From assembly GCA_037349105.1 (NCBI GenBank), contig JAYJMM010000110.1:1488001-1552000 (forward strand): a DNA stretch of 64,000 bases, written 5' to 3'. The DNA is from Limnomonas spitsbergensis (taxonomy: Eukaryota; Chlorophyta; Chlorophyceae; Chlamydomonadales). The position numbers and the translations under genes are program-made. Of the stretch, positions 9,641 through 53,339 are shown piece after piece. Every line of letters starts with the position of its first letter. Positions within the stretch are counted from its first letter, which is position 1. The notes beneath the pieces are model-generated. The model was not told the DNA's origin, ran no database searches, and worked only from the letters and a program-made list of their open reading frames with translations.

Positions 9641-11340
9641 CCATGTACAGGCTCTAGACATGCATGGCTGCTGAAAACTGATTATGAAGCTTTTAACACA
9701 CACGATTGATCGTATTCTGTGCACTGTGAGCTAGGAGCGTAAGCGGCTGCACGCTGTATCTGTTAGTGGCTGCGCGCTGAATATGTGAGCTGTCAACCCG
9801 ATCCCTTGACCTTCGGTGTCCCCTCTCAGGAGGGGACCTCGAATCTGCATCCATACATGCCAAATTGCCAACCCAACCCGAGCAGAATTTAATATTCAAC
9901 GCACTGTGCCTTGTTACTTGTTAGCAAGCTTGTACCCAGTCGAAAATCTTGGGGCCTTATTTGTCAGTCTATAAACCACCAGGGTATATCAGGTGTGAGA
10001 GGGTGTGTGTTGTGCCACTGTGGCCATGGGTTTGATCATGGCGTCTGCTGTACTTCAATTCTGTTGTTTGTCTTGTTTAGTTGGCTGGATGAATGGGGTG
10101 ATACAGTGGCATGCGGTCTGCTGGCCTGGCCGGTTTAGTTTGCACACTTGATCAGCTACCTGAGCTGCATTCGCATGTCTGCTGAGGTGTGTGGCTTGAC
10201 TGTATGTCCAAGGGAAAAACCTGGTCTAGTCCTGTATTTCGAAGGCTTTGGGCGAGGTAGAAAACCCTGCACCCAAAGACGTCCTTTGCCTCCGCACCGT
10301 TTTCTGTTAATTGGCCAGTGCCCGCGGAAGAACCCAGGGATTGTTAATTAATCATGGAAGGGTCACGCGGCTTAATGATGTGAGTCTGTTATGTTTGCTT
10401 GTGTGTATCGGTACAGTACAAATTCCCACACCGGTATTGTTGTCATCATGTTGCACCGCCACACCGGTATGCTTTCCCACCTACCCTTGCAGTTGCTGCG
10501 CCTTATCTTGCTGGCATAGCGCCAGCTTTTCGTAAACAGGCAGGCTGCTTCGCAGCCAACACTAGGACAATCGTGACCTCCACCAGCATACACTAAAACC
10601 CGGTCAGGAGGGCCCCAAACGGTTAAATGTACGTGGAACCACCTAGCCTGGGCAGAAATGTACAGGAACTTGAAGACCAGCCCCAGTCTGTGACCCAAGA
10701 TGCCGTACAAAGTGTGATATCAAAGGGCTGGCCTGTGGGCCTGCCTCCCGAGTTTCGTGTTGCATCGTTTCATTGCACCGGTAATGCGGAGTTTTGGATT
10801 TGGCTAAGCACCCCATCAGGGTGTAACTGCAAGCTGTATTGCAAGAGTAGGAGGGGTGAGATTACGAGGAATGTGCCAATGAGGGAGGCTTTGCTTTGAC
10901 CACTGCAAGTGCACGGCTGTTGCGCAGCCCAGCTTGCTAGCTGCTCTCTCATGCAACACCAAAACATATTAGGCAGACAGAGCTGTTAAAAAGTTCGCCA
11001 CAAAACATCATTTCCCTGTCACTGTCAGTTTTGTCCTCTTTATTTTGTCTGCTTTCCGGCCTCCCGCCGGCTCTTTCCTTTTGCTCTGAACGGGGCAGCT
11101 GGGCGTCCGCACAGCCTTTTTGAGGAAGGCCTAGGGGTGTTACGCCATTGACATGCATACTCCTTGCTTGTTTGCTGCATCTCTCCCAAAGCTGGGCAGC
11201 ATGATATTTGCTGGGCAACATTGCTATTTTCTGCTGGTTCGCCTTTACACGCCTTTGCGCCATATGGTGCCTGCCAGTGCCGGCCGTGTCTCTCGCTATG
11301 GATCCATGATGAAATTTCAAGCTGCAGCACTTGCTACCTG
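9641..11340. other. No gene recognised
   Basis: I see no family motif or phase-consistent exons. A diverged copy of the LINE 3' module lies at about 11085-11152 (GCAGCTGGGCGTCCGC ... GGGGTGTTACGCCATTGAC). Confidence 0.45.
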
Positions 11341-11410
11341 AGATAAAAAACCCGGTATATGAAATACTAATAAAGTAATATAGTAAGAAAATGTCCGGGG
11401 GGGCCTTAAG

Positions 11411-12430
11411 TTACCCCATATGCGCTGGGGTAAATTTGGTGGCGTAGGTGAAGGCGTTGTTGGCAACGGGGTTAGTCAGGTGGGTGGTCAGGTTCTCAAG
11501 GGGGCTCTTTCCGGTCACGATGGCCTGCAGTAAGGAGAACATGGCGAGGCGTCTGTCCTTGACCTTCAGCGCAGCGAAGGTGTCCGGGTCGTCAGCCAGG
11601 CCCAAGGGTCGAAGTAGCCACCGGGGTACAGGGTGTCCAAATCTTCAAGGCCGACAGACTGTGCAGCACCACCAGCGCGGAAGGCCGCAGCCTGTCCCAT
11701 CAGGATGACCTGGCAGGCCACGATGGCAACGATGGACTGGCCGTGGATCAGGCTGGACTGGCCCAGGTAGTCAAGGCCACCATCAGCAAAAATCTGGGCA
11801 CCAACCTTAAACCAGACAGGCTCAGTGGTGCGGTACCTAGAAAAGGTCTCGGGGTCAGCAGACAGACCAGCTGTGTCCTACGAAGGGGAAAGAAGGGGAA
11901 TGAGATATCAGAATACGAGACTCGTACAACATGTGACCTAGCAGAGTAGCATGTGCAGTGAGCGGTATCAGTACTGCCTAGGTATTTGACATGGATGAAA
12001 ACATAACATGAGTCAGGATATCATCGGTGTGCTATACCTAATTTATCGTCCAGATGGAGGGACGACATGCGATTGCTGTACTCTTGCAAATTTGCATGGG
12101 GACAGCGGTGTCACGACGTATGACTGCACCGTGCGTTTGACTGCACAGTCAATTTTGTCGCTTGGAAAGGTTGTGTGAATGCCGTCTTTTTGTGTGTCTA
12201 CTAATGTCTTGTATTCTTTTTGGTCGGTTCACCTACTCCTTAGGTGCACCTATTCACCGCAATAGCGGTGCATGGGGCAGCTTCGACCAGGTGCCCTGAT
12301 TGATGCGCATGCATGTCAACCATGGCTGCCGAGCACTTAACCAGCCGTAGTCGCCGGGGAACTCTCCGGTCAGGTACGAGGGAGAGGCGGTGAAGAGGCC
12401 CAGGAACAGGGACCGCTCGGGGCCGTACCA
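11411..12430 (-). pseudogene. Light-harvesting chlorophyll a/b protein pseudogene
   Basis: Minus strand. Exon 2 remnant 12341-12430 follows a TAG acceptor and reads [13 protein letters not shown] ... [13 protein letters not shown]; its donor is TTAAGT instead of GTAAGT. Exon 3 starts at 11877 after [59 protein letters not shown] 1-bp loss at FDP(L) breaks the frame; the end resumes in another frame as [15 protein letters not shown] ... [18 protein letters not shown] ... [12 protein letters not shown] and stops at 11411. Missing compared with the family are the whole first chlorophyll-binding helix (about 30 residues between SRYR and PVWFK), the Glu-Ile-Lys-Asn of helix A, and part of MFGFFV. 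Exon 1 is absent because the duplication ends inside intron 1 at 12748. It is therefore non-functional. It is the same family as the gene at the left edge. Confidence 0.88.
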
Positions 12431-12648
12431 CTAAGAAAGAGAGAGGGGGGAACATGGGGATTGAGAAAGACGGAGAGATACCACTGGTACGCCCTGGGGC
12501 ATGAATTATGGAATCAATGGCACAGTGGCAGATGAAAGTCATCAGTGTATCACGAGTGCTACATGGACAGGTGCTGGGGCATGGACTGGTTTTATTATAT
12601 GCCCCCCACTCAGAAGTGGGCATGCAGAAAATTAAAAGGAGCCTTACA

Positions 12649-12748
12649 TGCCATTCGAATGATGGATTAGGCACAGGACAGGGACTGTAGGGATATTACT
12701 GGGGCCTGGGCTGACGAGGTGGCAGGGGCAAGTGGAATCAGGCGGTTC
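12649..12748. repeat. Second copy of the LHC intron-1 segment
   Basis: This matches window positions 1-100. It marks the upstream limit of the duplication that produced the pseudogene. Confidence 0.85.
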
Positions 12749-14353
12749 AGATGGATGTACGGTACATGAGTTGGACACATTGCATCGCATGGCAAGGCCT
12801 ATCCCTTTGCATTTTGGAGACAAACTTCTGTCATTGGGATGAGTATTTGTTCGTTATAACGATGCACTCTATGGAGCATCAAGCGCTGGAGTTCAGGGAA
12901 TAGCCGTGGCTACTGCCTGCTACTGCTGGTACGACAGCTGCGATGTGTTGCAACTTGCAAATATAGGGGAGACAGCTTTGGGCAGCGCATTGTCATATAA
13001 TCTTCTCTCCCATATCTGAACTTAGTTGTACGTACTGCGCATGAGCGTCCATCCATGCTGATGACACGTTGACTGACACTCGAAGCTGCAACTCGTGTTC
13101 GATGCGACCCAACAGCAGTCTTTCCTGGATACCGATAGGCTTGTGATGGATGCCGACATATTCGTCAAAGGTCAGAACACAGAGCCAAATGCCGGTCCTT
13201 CGCTTGCATGAGTCAGCGGCGAACACATGCACACACAACCCTCGTATGTTTCCGAGCTTGGAGGTGGAGCTTGCTGGTGTGATAAATTCTACTAATCCAA
13301 CCATTAATCTGCCAAATGGAGAAAATGGGTCGAACCTGTCGATGTCGACAGTAGCGACGCGATGACCCTTTCACACTATTTTGCATGGGGGTCCCACCCC
13401 TGAACATAAGAGTGCTGGGATTTGGCTATAATGCTGATGATCTTGCTCGCGCAGCTCAGTTGCTTTTAGGCGGCCTGCAATCATCACTGGCGGCAGCAGG
13501 GATCTGTTATGGCGAGGGGGAATTCTACCATGCCATGCCTGCAGCTTTCGCGGTGAGATGGTATGAGACCATGCGAAGCACCTGGCCTGCGCCCATGCAT
13601 ATGCTCATGCAAACCCCCCCGCCTGTGTGCATGCATATACCCATGCAAAGCTCATGGACGGCGCCCTGGTGTGGGCCGCATGGGCTGCATGGGCCCCCCA
13701 TGCATCCGGTGACTTCAAAGCCATACCCGGTTCCCAGCTGATAGCAGGGTTCATGCATCAAGCTACTTCCTGTTTGCTGCTTGCTAGGGCCTCCGAATTT
13801 TTTTCTTACACTGCACGTCTGACTACTGTGGCAGGCCCCTGGGCAGCCACCACTGGGCTGATGGGGACCAAACCTTGACCAGCTGGTCGCCCTGCTCTAC
13901 TAGCGGGGCTTGATGCACCAGGCCTCCCCGGATGTAGGCCATGCTGCAGCTGAATTATAGCTGAATAACCTTTTGATAAGCTGTGATGGGCATGTGGCGT
14001 GATAAACGATGGAATGGCAATGTTTGGATTCCTGAATTCTTGCATCCCAACAGGCAAGCAGCCACAGTGCTCGGATCTCCCACTCTTCACATAATCACAT
14101 CCCCAAACCCTCGAGGCAGGGCACGCACATTACTTTTCGAAACCCTGGCAATGTCCCACCTCGGTTCGACGGGCTCTGGGCTTAAAAGGAACCCTACCTG
14201 GCCGTCTTCCCCCCCGACCTGAAACCATCAACTAGCTGAAGTGTGGATTCCTGGTCAAACCCTGAATCCAACCCTGGCACATATTCTCTCCTGGTCAAAA
14301 CCCCGACCAAGAATCCCCATCGAGCCGCGCCCTGTTTTCCGCCATGCACACAG
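12749..14353. other. Region upstream of the Sfi1-like gene; start exon not identified
   Basis: The first exon and promoter of the downstream gene should lie here or nearby. One possible exon is the open stretch from ATG 13385 (MGVPPLNIRVLGFGYN...) to a GTGAGA donor near 13553, but its phase against 14354 cannot be confirmed. CATGCAT words are frequent at 13590-13760. Confidence 0.35.
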
Positions 14354-44022
<29,669 letters not shown>

Positions 44023-45504
44023 GGTGGCGTGTCATTTGCCAGCATTGTTATATTTGTGCACTTCGTTTTTCCCTTGCTTGGAAGACATTTTCACCCGCCT
44101 CACGCAAAGTTTCAAAGCCCCGGGCTGCGAATGGGCAGCGCACTGCTGGTTGCATTGAGATCATGTGGTGCAAGGTGTGCGTGGCTCAGGAAGAAGGAGG
44201 GAACAGACCGGACGAGTCCTGGATACCAAATACTAAATTGTGCTGCTCTGTTAAATAGTGTCCCGTTGATAAGAAAAAAGGTGCATGGACTGAACCTGGG
44301 GGTAGTACCAGGATGTGGGGAACTACCCATTCGAGGGGGGGATCTATGATTTGAATTGTTCGAAGGCTGGGGGGTATCCATGAGGTGGATCCGGGTTCGG
44401 TCCGAGCAAAAGGACCAAGGACGAGGTGGCTCAGCATTGCCGCTCCTACCTGCCTTCTTTTTTGAAACCTTATGAGGGGCTTGCTGGGCGGCAGATAAAT
44501 CAAATTGTTCGCTCTGTGACAGACCTACAACTACGTCTACTGTCAACTACAACTCAGTTCAGCATGCCTGACAATACGAAGACTTCAAAGTTCAGCATGT
44601 CGGGGCACTAAGATATGACTCCGGAACAGCGCATGGGTACAACAGTGCCAACTTATCGACACTACTCGAAAGAGGCTGACTATTGCAAGATAACCAGTGA
44701 AGGGCTTAAAGTTAAGCAAGCTTACACACTGACATGAGGCTGCTATTACACTCGTCAGTTCTACTCCTCCATTATGTACATGCATGATGCCTGCTGACTA
44801 GTTCAAGACAGACAGGATCTCGTACAACTTGTTGACTTGGCTAAACCACTCTACCCTTATGAAGTAGCAGTAACTGTGGCTGTAAAATAAGATACATATG
44901 GGGCTTGTTTACGTGTCAATTAAGCAGACTCTTACTTATGAATAAGGCTGCGACCACACCTGATTCATTAATAACTATGCTTGCTGGCGAATGAGAAACA
45001 AACTAGGAATTTACTGAGGTGTGTCTGCCTGGCTGGCTCACACACTAGGATAAATCTTTGAGATGTGGCTGGCTGGCTGGCTTACACACCAGGACAAATC
45101 TCTTAGGTTTGGCTGTCTTACACATGAGGACAAATCTCTTGAGTGTGGCTGGCTGACTTACACACCAGGACAAATCTCTGAGGTGTGGCTGGCTTACACA
45201 CTAGGACAAACCTTCTTTCTTCTTCAGTGAGAGGGAAGTGAATTCAAAACTGATGTGACCAACACATTTAAGATTGATGCAAGAGTTGCTACATTACAAG
45301 ACCAGAGATTCACGAAATGGAGGCTCAAGCATAAATGCTCCATCACAAGCCCTCTTTACTTGGCACAGACAAGAAGCTGTTCTCCATCAAAAAGCCGGAC
45401 GAAAGATAAAGCAAACAAGAGGTCGAAATGTTCCGTCAGAAGACCCATCTGCGGCACTGACAACAGCGTGCACGAGGTAGAGGTGAAGACCTAGCTGGAG
45501 CTGT
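44023..45504. other. Convergent intergenic region
   Basis: The 3' ends of the Sfi1-like gene (plus) and alpha-tubulin (minus) face each other. A five-copy repeat (TGTGGCTGGCT-TACACACCAGGACAAATCTCT) occupies about 45020-45215. A TGTAA word on the minus strand at 45294-45298, 207 nt past the tubulin stop, is a candidate poly(A) signal of green-algal type. Confidence 0.55.
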
Positions 45505-47205
<1,701 letters not shown>

Positions 47206-47400
47206 TCTTGGATTGGAGAGGGAGAGGAAGAGGGATTTAAAGTTGGCGGAGAGGTGAGGACAGAAAGGTTCACTTCTGACTCTATTCTAAATTGGCTCGA
47301 AGCGCTGGCTGCTTTACCTCCAGGTGGCCTGCCTTTTTCGAAGTACCAGCAATATTGCCAGCACCTCACCGCGGCCCGAATCTAAGAAGTCCTGTCACAC
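47206..47400 (-). promoter_or_regulatory. Alpha-tubulin promoter region, possible tub-box
   Basis: GCTCGAAGCG at about 47295, 90 bp upstream of the start codon, resembles the tub-box (GCTC[GC]AAGGC) known from Chlamydomonas tubulin promoters that respond to deflagellation. Only a single imperfect match was noted, and the orientation is opposite to the gene. Confidence 0.3.
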
Positions 47401-47603
47401 CAAATCACTGGAGGAGGACTGGAACTTCGACGCAGGCAAGGAGTGCTGAACGAGGAGCAATGCATATAAAGTTCGAGAAAAGAACAAGTGTCAACAACTG
47501 CATCCCACTAGCTACATCACTTTAAACTACTTGAGGTCTACCAAGGAAAAAGGGAAGCTAGTCCTGAAGAGCTTGGACCTCAATAGTCAGGATTTCTTCG
47601 AAA

Positions 47604-47604
<1 letters not shown>

Positions 47605-47690
<86 letters not shown>
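47605..47690. repeat. (CA)43 dinucleotide microsatellite
   Basis: An uninterrupted 86-bp run. Confidence 0.98.
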
Positions 47691-47692
<2 letters not shown>

Positions 47693-49150
47693 AAATGGGG
47701 TGCCAATTTTGCAGGCGGTGAATCAAATATTTCCAGTTCATTCAGTGTGTGCCCATGCGGTGATGTCCATGTTGTTTTCAGCAGGGTTTTAACCAGGGAT
47801 TTATCCCCTGGTTTATCAACTAAGTTACAGGGTTTGCAGCTGCATACTACATTTCACAATCGCTCCACAGCGTTCTTATGCTTGTGGGGAGCCAAGGGAA
47901 GGGGAGGCTCTTCTTCAGTCCTAATCCATTTACTATTTTTTGTGCTCAAACCGGGCAACTGCCCCCCGCATCAAATCAAATACTCAGCTGGACCTCAAAC
48001 ATAAAAACAATCCTTAACCTCACGGCATGATCATCCAACCCAGGTTGTTTGATTTTTCCTCCCTATGCAGTGTGCGGCTGGGTCCCAGCTGCCCCTCCTT
48101 CCCCTTCCCGTTGTCTCCCCCCTTCCCCTTAACTGCTCTCTTGGCAGCATCATTTGTCGCCCTCTGGCCCTGTGATAGTCAGTCCACGGGTCCAGCACGT
48201 CACCTGGCCCTTGTTGGCCGTTCGGTAGCAATGAGCTTCTGCATGTCGCGGTTGCTAGCTGGGTACTAGGTTAGTGTGTATGTCTTGCACTGGCGCCCTT
48301 GCTGCTTCCGCCCCTTCCATTCCGAATATGATTTTGCAACTTGCTTTGCTCTTTCTCCCCAAACAGATGGCTTGGGGGCTTGATGAAAGGTGTCTGGTAG
48401 GTGCCTGGCCATGAGCTCCCTTAGCCAAAAGTAGAAAGTGCAGACGTGCTTGTTTTGTCATGGTTTGGCGTCAGGTAAGCGACATGTTAGCTTCATCTAG
48501 CTTCCGGCCGGAGGCACCCTGCATAGCCAGTTATGCTGCTTGGGCATATGTCCGGTCAAGGTTTGACCCCATTCGGGCCCGTGGCGGCCACAGGGCGAAG
48601 GTCAAAGATAGTCATTACAAGTGTGTACAAAAACAGAAAACCAAGAAACAGAAAACCGATGAACAGAAAACACAGAACGAGAACCAAGAAGTATAAACCA
48701 AGAAACAGAAAAGCACAACACACCATCACGTGCGGTGCAGTCATACGTCATGACATCCCGGGTGCCTCCGGGCCGCCTCATGTCCCAAGTTGGTGCTGCA
48801 GTGAAGTTTTGTGAAGCCTTTAGCAGTCCAGCTGAGCGTCACATTTGATGCATGGGACATGGGGTCCCTCAACCATTTTGGTGGAGGGACTCCGGTCTTC
48901 CCTTACCGTCTGGTACCCAAATTGGGTGAAAACTGCAGTGCCCTCACATTAGGTGCGGAGCAGGGCAGTTTTCACCCCTTGCACACAATGAGGTTCCTAG
49001 ACGGTAAAGGATGTGCCCAACACTATACAAGTTATATCATGGCCCAGGTACCTCTAGCCCACCTGCCCCAACTTGATACTGTCCAGTTCCCCGCCCCCGT
49101 TTTTTTTCCCGTTCTTGTCCGGTCATTTGTCAATTTTTGTGTCTATATTT
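47691..49150. other. No gene recognised
   Basis: It contains a short A-rich repeat of AACAGAAAACC words (48630-48720) and a LINE tail fragment (48798-48870). No supportable coding sequence was found. Confidence 0.45.
48798..48870 (-). mobile_element. LINE 3' tail fragment
   Basis: GTGAAGTTTTGTGAAG ... CAGTCCAGCTGAGCGTCAC ... GATGCATGGGACATG matches 57958-58035 and 22846-22920, in the same orientation. Confidence 0.6.
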
Positions 49151-52100
49151 TTACAAATACTTGACATGAACTGTGTCAAAAAGGTGGAACCCTCTAATGC
49201 CGTCCCTAATTCTGTGCATCACGAGGCAGACCTTCTGCCCGCCTCCCGCTGCCGCTGCTGTGTGTGCAGCCGATGGCCTCCCTTTGCCACCACTGACGAC
49301 AGCGGCATCCTCATCCCGCGAGTCGTCGGAAGACACGACTCCAGCGGTCTCGGCTGTCTCCGAGCTCTCCATGCACAACAACGTGGCTTTCGCGTCAGCG
49401 AGGCACTCCTTCACTCGAAGCATGTCACTTTCCTGCTGGGCTTCACTGTGCTGGTTGAGCGCGAGCAGATCTATCCAGACGTTCACCTGGGAGAGAGAGG
49501 GCAGCATGATCAGCATCAATGGATCTTCCTAGATGCAACCAAATGGTCACCTGGGGAGACGAAGCAGAATGTTGTTGTTGATTTCAGGGTGTGCTTCAGT
49601 TCCAATTTAGCCACAAACCGGCGACCGACCGGCAGGATCAGATCTAACCAAATATAGCCAGATCTAGCCAGACGTTCACACCAAAGAGTGAGGGCAGCAG
49701 GATCAGCGTGGACAGAGTCGGAAAGAACGAAAACTACGCCGCCCGGCTTAGGGCATGTGAGAACCGCACGGCTCGGGGCTGAGGCAGCATCCGCTGTCAC
49801 CAAGACAAAATCATAGAAAGGGCTGAAGAGAGGCATATCTGTGGGCTGCAATGTAGCTGTAATGTAGCTGAATCGCGCTACAATAAACATTGGTGGGCAG
49901 GACATGGCTACAATAAGTCCATAAGCTCACCTTGCCTGTTACCGTATAAATGGTTTGACTCAACTACCAGTACGGTATTATTTAATTATTTATTTGCGGG
50001 GGTGTGTGGACCAGCTGCACGGATTAAATTAATTCAAAAACAAGCTGCGCAGGCCAGTCAGTCATGGGCGGTGTGCGCGGACTCAGAAATCCATTCAAAA
50101 CCCAGTCAAAACGAAGTCAAAATCGCCGCTGCGCTAGGCCGCAGATTTTGCCTGAAGCATGGGACGTGACTCCATTAGCTCACCTGGTCCATCGGCACGT
50201 CTGGCTCCTTGGCCGTCATATGCTGCTTCATGGTGGGCATCATTTTGGCCAAAGCAAGGGGTATGACGAACCCCTGATGACTACCCGCCAGCTCACCTGA
50301 TCTATCGGCAGATCCGGCTCCATGGCCGCAATGTGCTGCTTAATGGTAGAGATCATTTCCCGAAAACTCCTGGTCCACTTCTGCTGAACGTAGTACGTCG
50401 GCTCTCCAATCTGAAATGACCGTCATGAAAGGAGTGCTGGTGAGAGGAAGGAAGTAAATTGTGCGCCATTAGGGGCGTGCGGAGTGAATTTGGGGCATTG
50501 GCCTGCCAGGATCTGTTAGCGGGTCATAATGCTGAAGACGGGGTCAGGGCCGGGAATAACCACCAAAGCCGTAGGCTGAGTCATGCATCGCCAATTGGAA
50601 TAAACCAGCGCGCAGCTGAGGGGCCGATAACACCACCGCACCATATCATGAAGGTGGTGTACCGGTCAATGTTTGATTCCAGTGCAGACCACCACAAGAG
50701 GCGGGCGGCTGGGAGCAAAGGAGGCACACCGCAGATTTGAATTGCCTGCCCTCAGGTACCCGTCTCGGACTACCGGTATGCATTAATTCATTTTATGCTG
50801 GCCTCGGGGCCAAAATAAATTAAACAGCAATCTCAATTACCGACTAGCATAGATGATCGATACAAAGACATTTTAACGTAACCCTCTCACCCCGCATCTT
50901 TACTTCCACAGCATGCCAGCATGGTGTTTGCATGGATGGGCGGGGAGCTAAGCAGTGTCTTCTTGGGGGGAGTGGTATACCACTATCAGCTACAGTTCAG
51001 CTAAATTGTGCCCCCCGCCACGAGCCCCTGGTGCGGCCTGCCCTGCTGCTTGGTGTGAATCGGCCCAGGGGTGGCCGCGTGGTGGCCCAGGAAAGAGGGT
51101 CCGGTACCCACTTACATAAACACTGGAGCTAAGGGAGCTTGCCTCCACAGCATTTGTTGTTGTTGTATTTTTGATAAGATTTTTTGCTAATGGACGCTCG
51201 GTGACATTTTAATAAAAACAGAAGAAGCAGTGCCGTGGTTTCAGCGTGGACCAGACCACCTTCTTGGAGGGGGGGGGGGGCGGCAGGACAGCCACCACAA
51301 GGCCAAGCAGTAGTATCAGTATAGTAACTCCTTTGACATTTCACCCACAGACCTGCGCTGCCCCCTCGATCCTAAAACCCTTAACCCTGGGGGCGCAGCA
51401 TTTCCTTATTTCAAGGAGCTAGCTAGGGTGATGCCTGGGACTTAACGATACTTCAAAGAGTGGCAAGATTGCACGAGGTTGTACTTGGTGTGCTCAAAAT
51501 ATGTTTTTTCCTATAAACGCTAGTTTACATGTATTTGCTATATAAAAGCAACGGAAACGCCGCTTGGCCTGGCAGTATTTACACGAGATTGCCCTGGGTG
51601 TTCTCAAAAGGCTCTCCCATGTGGGGAAACCCTTTGCCTCTTGAGGCTTAGGGTCTGCAAAATGGCCGCCCTGAGCTTGCGTTTGGGGCAGGACGGGCTC
51701 ATACATTTACAGCACGAGGTTGTACAGAGTGTGCCGAGAGCATTGCTTCTATTTTATTGGCTCAGCCTAAGTTCAGCTGTACTTCAGCCACCTCATGGCC
51801 TCCGCCCGGCGGCCCCATTAGCTTCCCTAGCTTGCATTTGAGGCAAGACGGAAATTACAGACACCTAAATGAATAGCCAGAGGTAAAGCTTACTCAGTGC
51901 GCTCAACAGGCTCGGCCGCGTGGACCTCTTCCCCTCTTGAGGGCTGAGGTCGGCAAATCAGCATTCCAGGTTTTGCGTTTCGGGTAAGATGGAACTAACA
52001 GACTCTTAGTTGAACAACAAAAGAGGCAGTGGGGATGGTTGTGCGCAAAAGGCTCGTCTGCGTGGGTCCCCCTGGCCTCCTAAGGGTCGAGGTCAGTAAA

Positions 52101-52974
52101 ACGGCTGCCCCCTTACCCCTTGAGAGTTAAGGTCAGCAAATCCGCATTCCATGGTTTCCGTCTTGGGCAAGATGGGACTAACAGACTCCTAATTAAACAA
52201 CAAAAGAGGCAGTGGGACGCAGTGTGCTAAAACTAATCGGCCGCGGGGGCGTCCCTTACCTCTTGAGGGTTGAGGTCTGCAAATCTGCAGCCCCTTGCTT
52301 GCGTTTGGGGCAGGATTAACTCATCGAGCACTTGCTGGGGAGTTGACGACGGATCCATCTCAGAAGCAAGCTGGCACAGGAAGGCCAGAGAATACCCCAG
52401 CCGAGGAACCCCGGATCCGTCATCCACCTGCGAAAGGTTGAGGGGAGGGGGTAGCTGTAAAAGGCACGGTCTTTGAGTTATAATAAGAGGTGTTGAGATT
52501 GAGCATGTGTGGAGATTGATGGGGGGGGGGGAGTCAGGGGCATGGTCTTTGTGTTTGAAGATCTTCAAAGATTGAGCATGGGTTAAGATTTAGTAAGAAA
52601 AACGGACTCTGAAAACGTTGAAATGTGTCTCTGGATTCGGGGGAAAGAAAGTGGGGGAGACAAGTAGGAAGAAGGAGATAACAAGGAAGGGAAGGGACAG
52701 ATAAATAGGCTGGAAAGGAGTATGGAGAGGAGGGATTTCTGGCATGGACGCCCTGGGCATGGCATGGACACATGGATGCACATGGACGCATGGACGCATG
52801 GACGCACCGAGACTGTCGGAGGCTCTGGCTCAGCAGGCTTCTCCTCCACAACCGGCAATGGCTCCGGCTCGGGGTGTGGCACGTCAACCACGTCAACTGC
52901 CCTATTGGTGTCATCCTCCTCCACATTGGCTGGCGGACTCGCCACATCTAGGAGGGCCAAAGTGGAGCAGCACA
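49151..52974 (-). CDS. Multi-exon gene with WIDLLALNQH motif, function unknown
   Basis: Minus-strand exons with agreeing phases: 52808-52974 (acidic/Pro-rich: NVEEDDTNRAVDVVDV, PEPEPLPVVEEKPAEPEPP); 52260-52427 (VDDGSGVPRLGYSLAFLCQL ... LILPQTQARGCRFADLNPQE); 50297-50410 (IGEPTYYVQQKWTRSFREM ... PDLPIDQ); 49151-49486 (VNVWIDLLALNQHSEAQQES, MLRVKECLADAKATLLCM, then a Ser/Asp/Ala-rich tail). The last three join in phase 0. The pairing of a GEPTY(Y/F)VxxxW segment with a downstream V(W/Y)(I/V)DLxAxNQH segment recalls a domain I have seen in uncharacterised algal proteins; no enzyme or binding role is known to me. The 5' start is not identified and the true 3' end may differ, since the last exon simply runs to a stop. 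Partial copies of these exons litter the introns. Confidence 0.6.
49630..49695 (-). repeat. Decayed copy of the acceptor and start of exon 49151-49486
   Basis: CCAGATCTAGCCAGACGTTCAC ... GAGGGCAGCAGGATCAGC repeats the exon start at about 49463-49513 (CAGATCTATCCAGACGTTCA-CCTGGGAGAG). Confidence 0.65.
50180..50264 (-). repeat. Decayed copy of the end and donor of exon 50297-50410
   Basis: On the minus strand it reads MKQHMTAKEPDVPMDQ|GTGAGC, next to the true exon end IKQHIAAMEPDLPIDQ|GTGAGC. The donor is intact, but no good acceptor was seen. Confidence 0.7.
51480..52230 (-). repeat. Four decayed copies of the end and donor of exon 52260-52427
   Basis: Minus-strand copies at about 51631-51700 (LPQTQAQGGHFADPKPQE, donor mutated to GC), 51930-51990, 52070-52110 and 52111-52180 each repeat the PQTQARG..FADLNPQE exon end, followed by a shared GGCTCNCCNGCGTGG-like intron segment. 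All lie in the intron that follows that exon. Confidence 0.7.
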
Positions 52975-53339
52975 CTGCCCTTCAGAGGTCTCGTCGATAT
53001 CGAATTCTAGGGTCGATAAACTGACCTGGCTTGGAGCATCCACATCCCATCTGTGAGAGCTGAGCCTACGTGTCCAGGTCTAAGGACCCTCCATGACGAA
53101 CTTCGGTCGTCTCAGGGGACCTCTGCACCAACGCAACAAGACGGTGGCCGAAATTGGATACAGACGCTAGATTTTTCAAACAGTGTTATTTGAGCCGTCC
53201 CACGTTGTCGTTCAGGTTTACGTTCGCGTTCTTCGTGACGAAAGGAAAGTTCTTCGTCCCCCGGCAGAAGTACGTTACTACGTTGCCGCATACGATGCTC
53301 GATTCCGGAGCCCGAAGCGCGTCACTAGACAGCCTGCGG

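Noticed and set aside
52993..53012. Cloning-vector polylinker (GATATCGAATTC)
   Set aside because: Only 12 bp agree with common polylinkers; the surrounding sequence does not, so chance is more likely than vector contamination.
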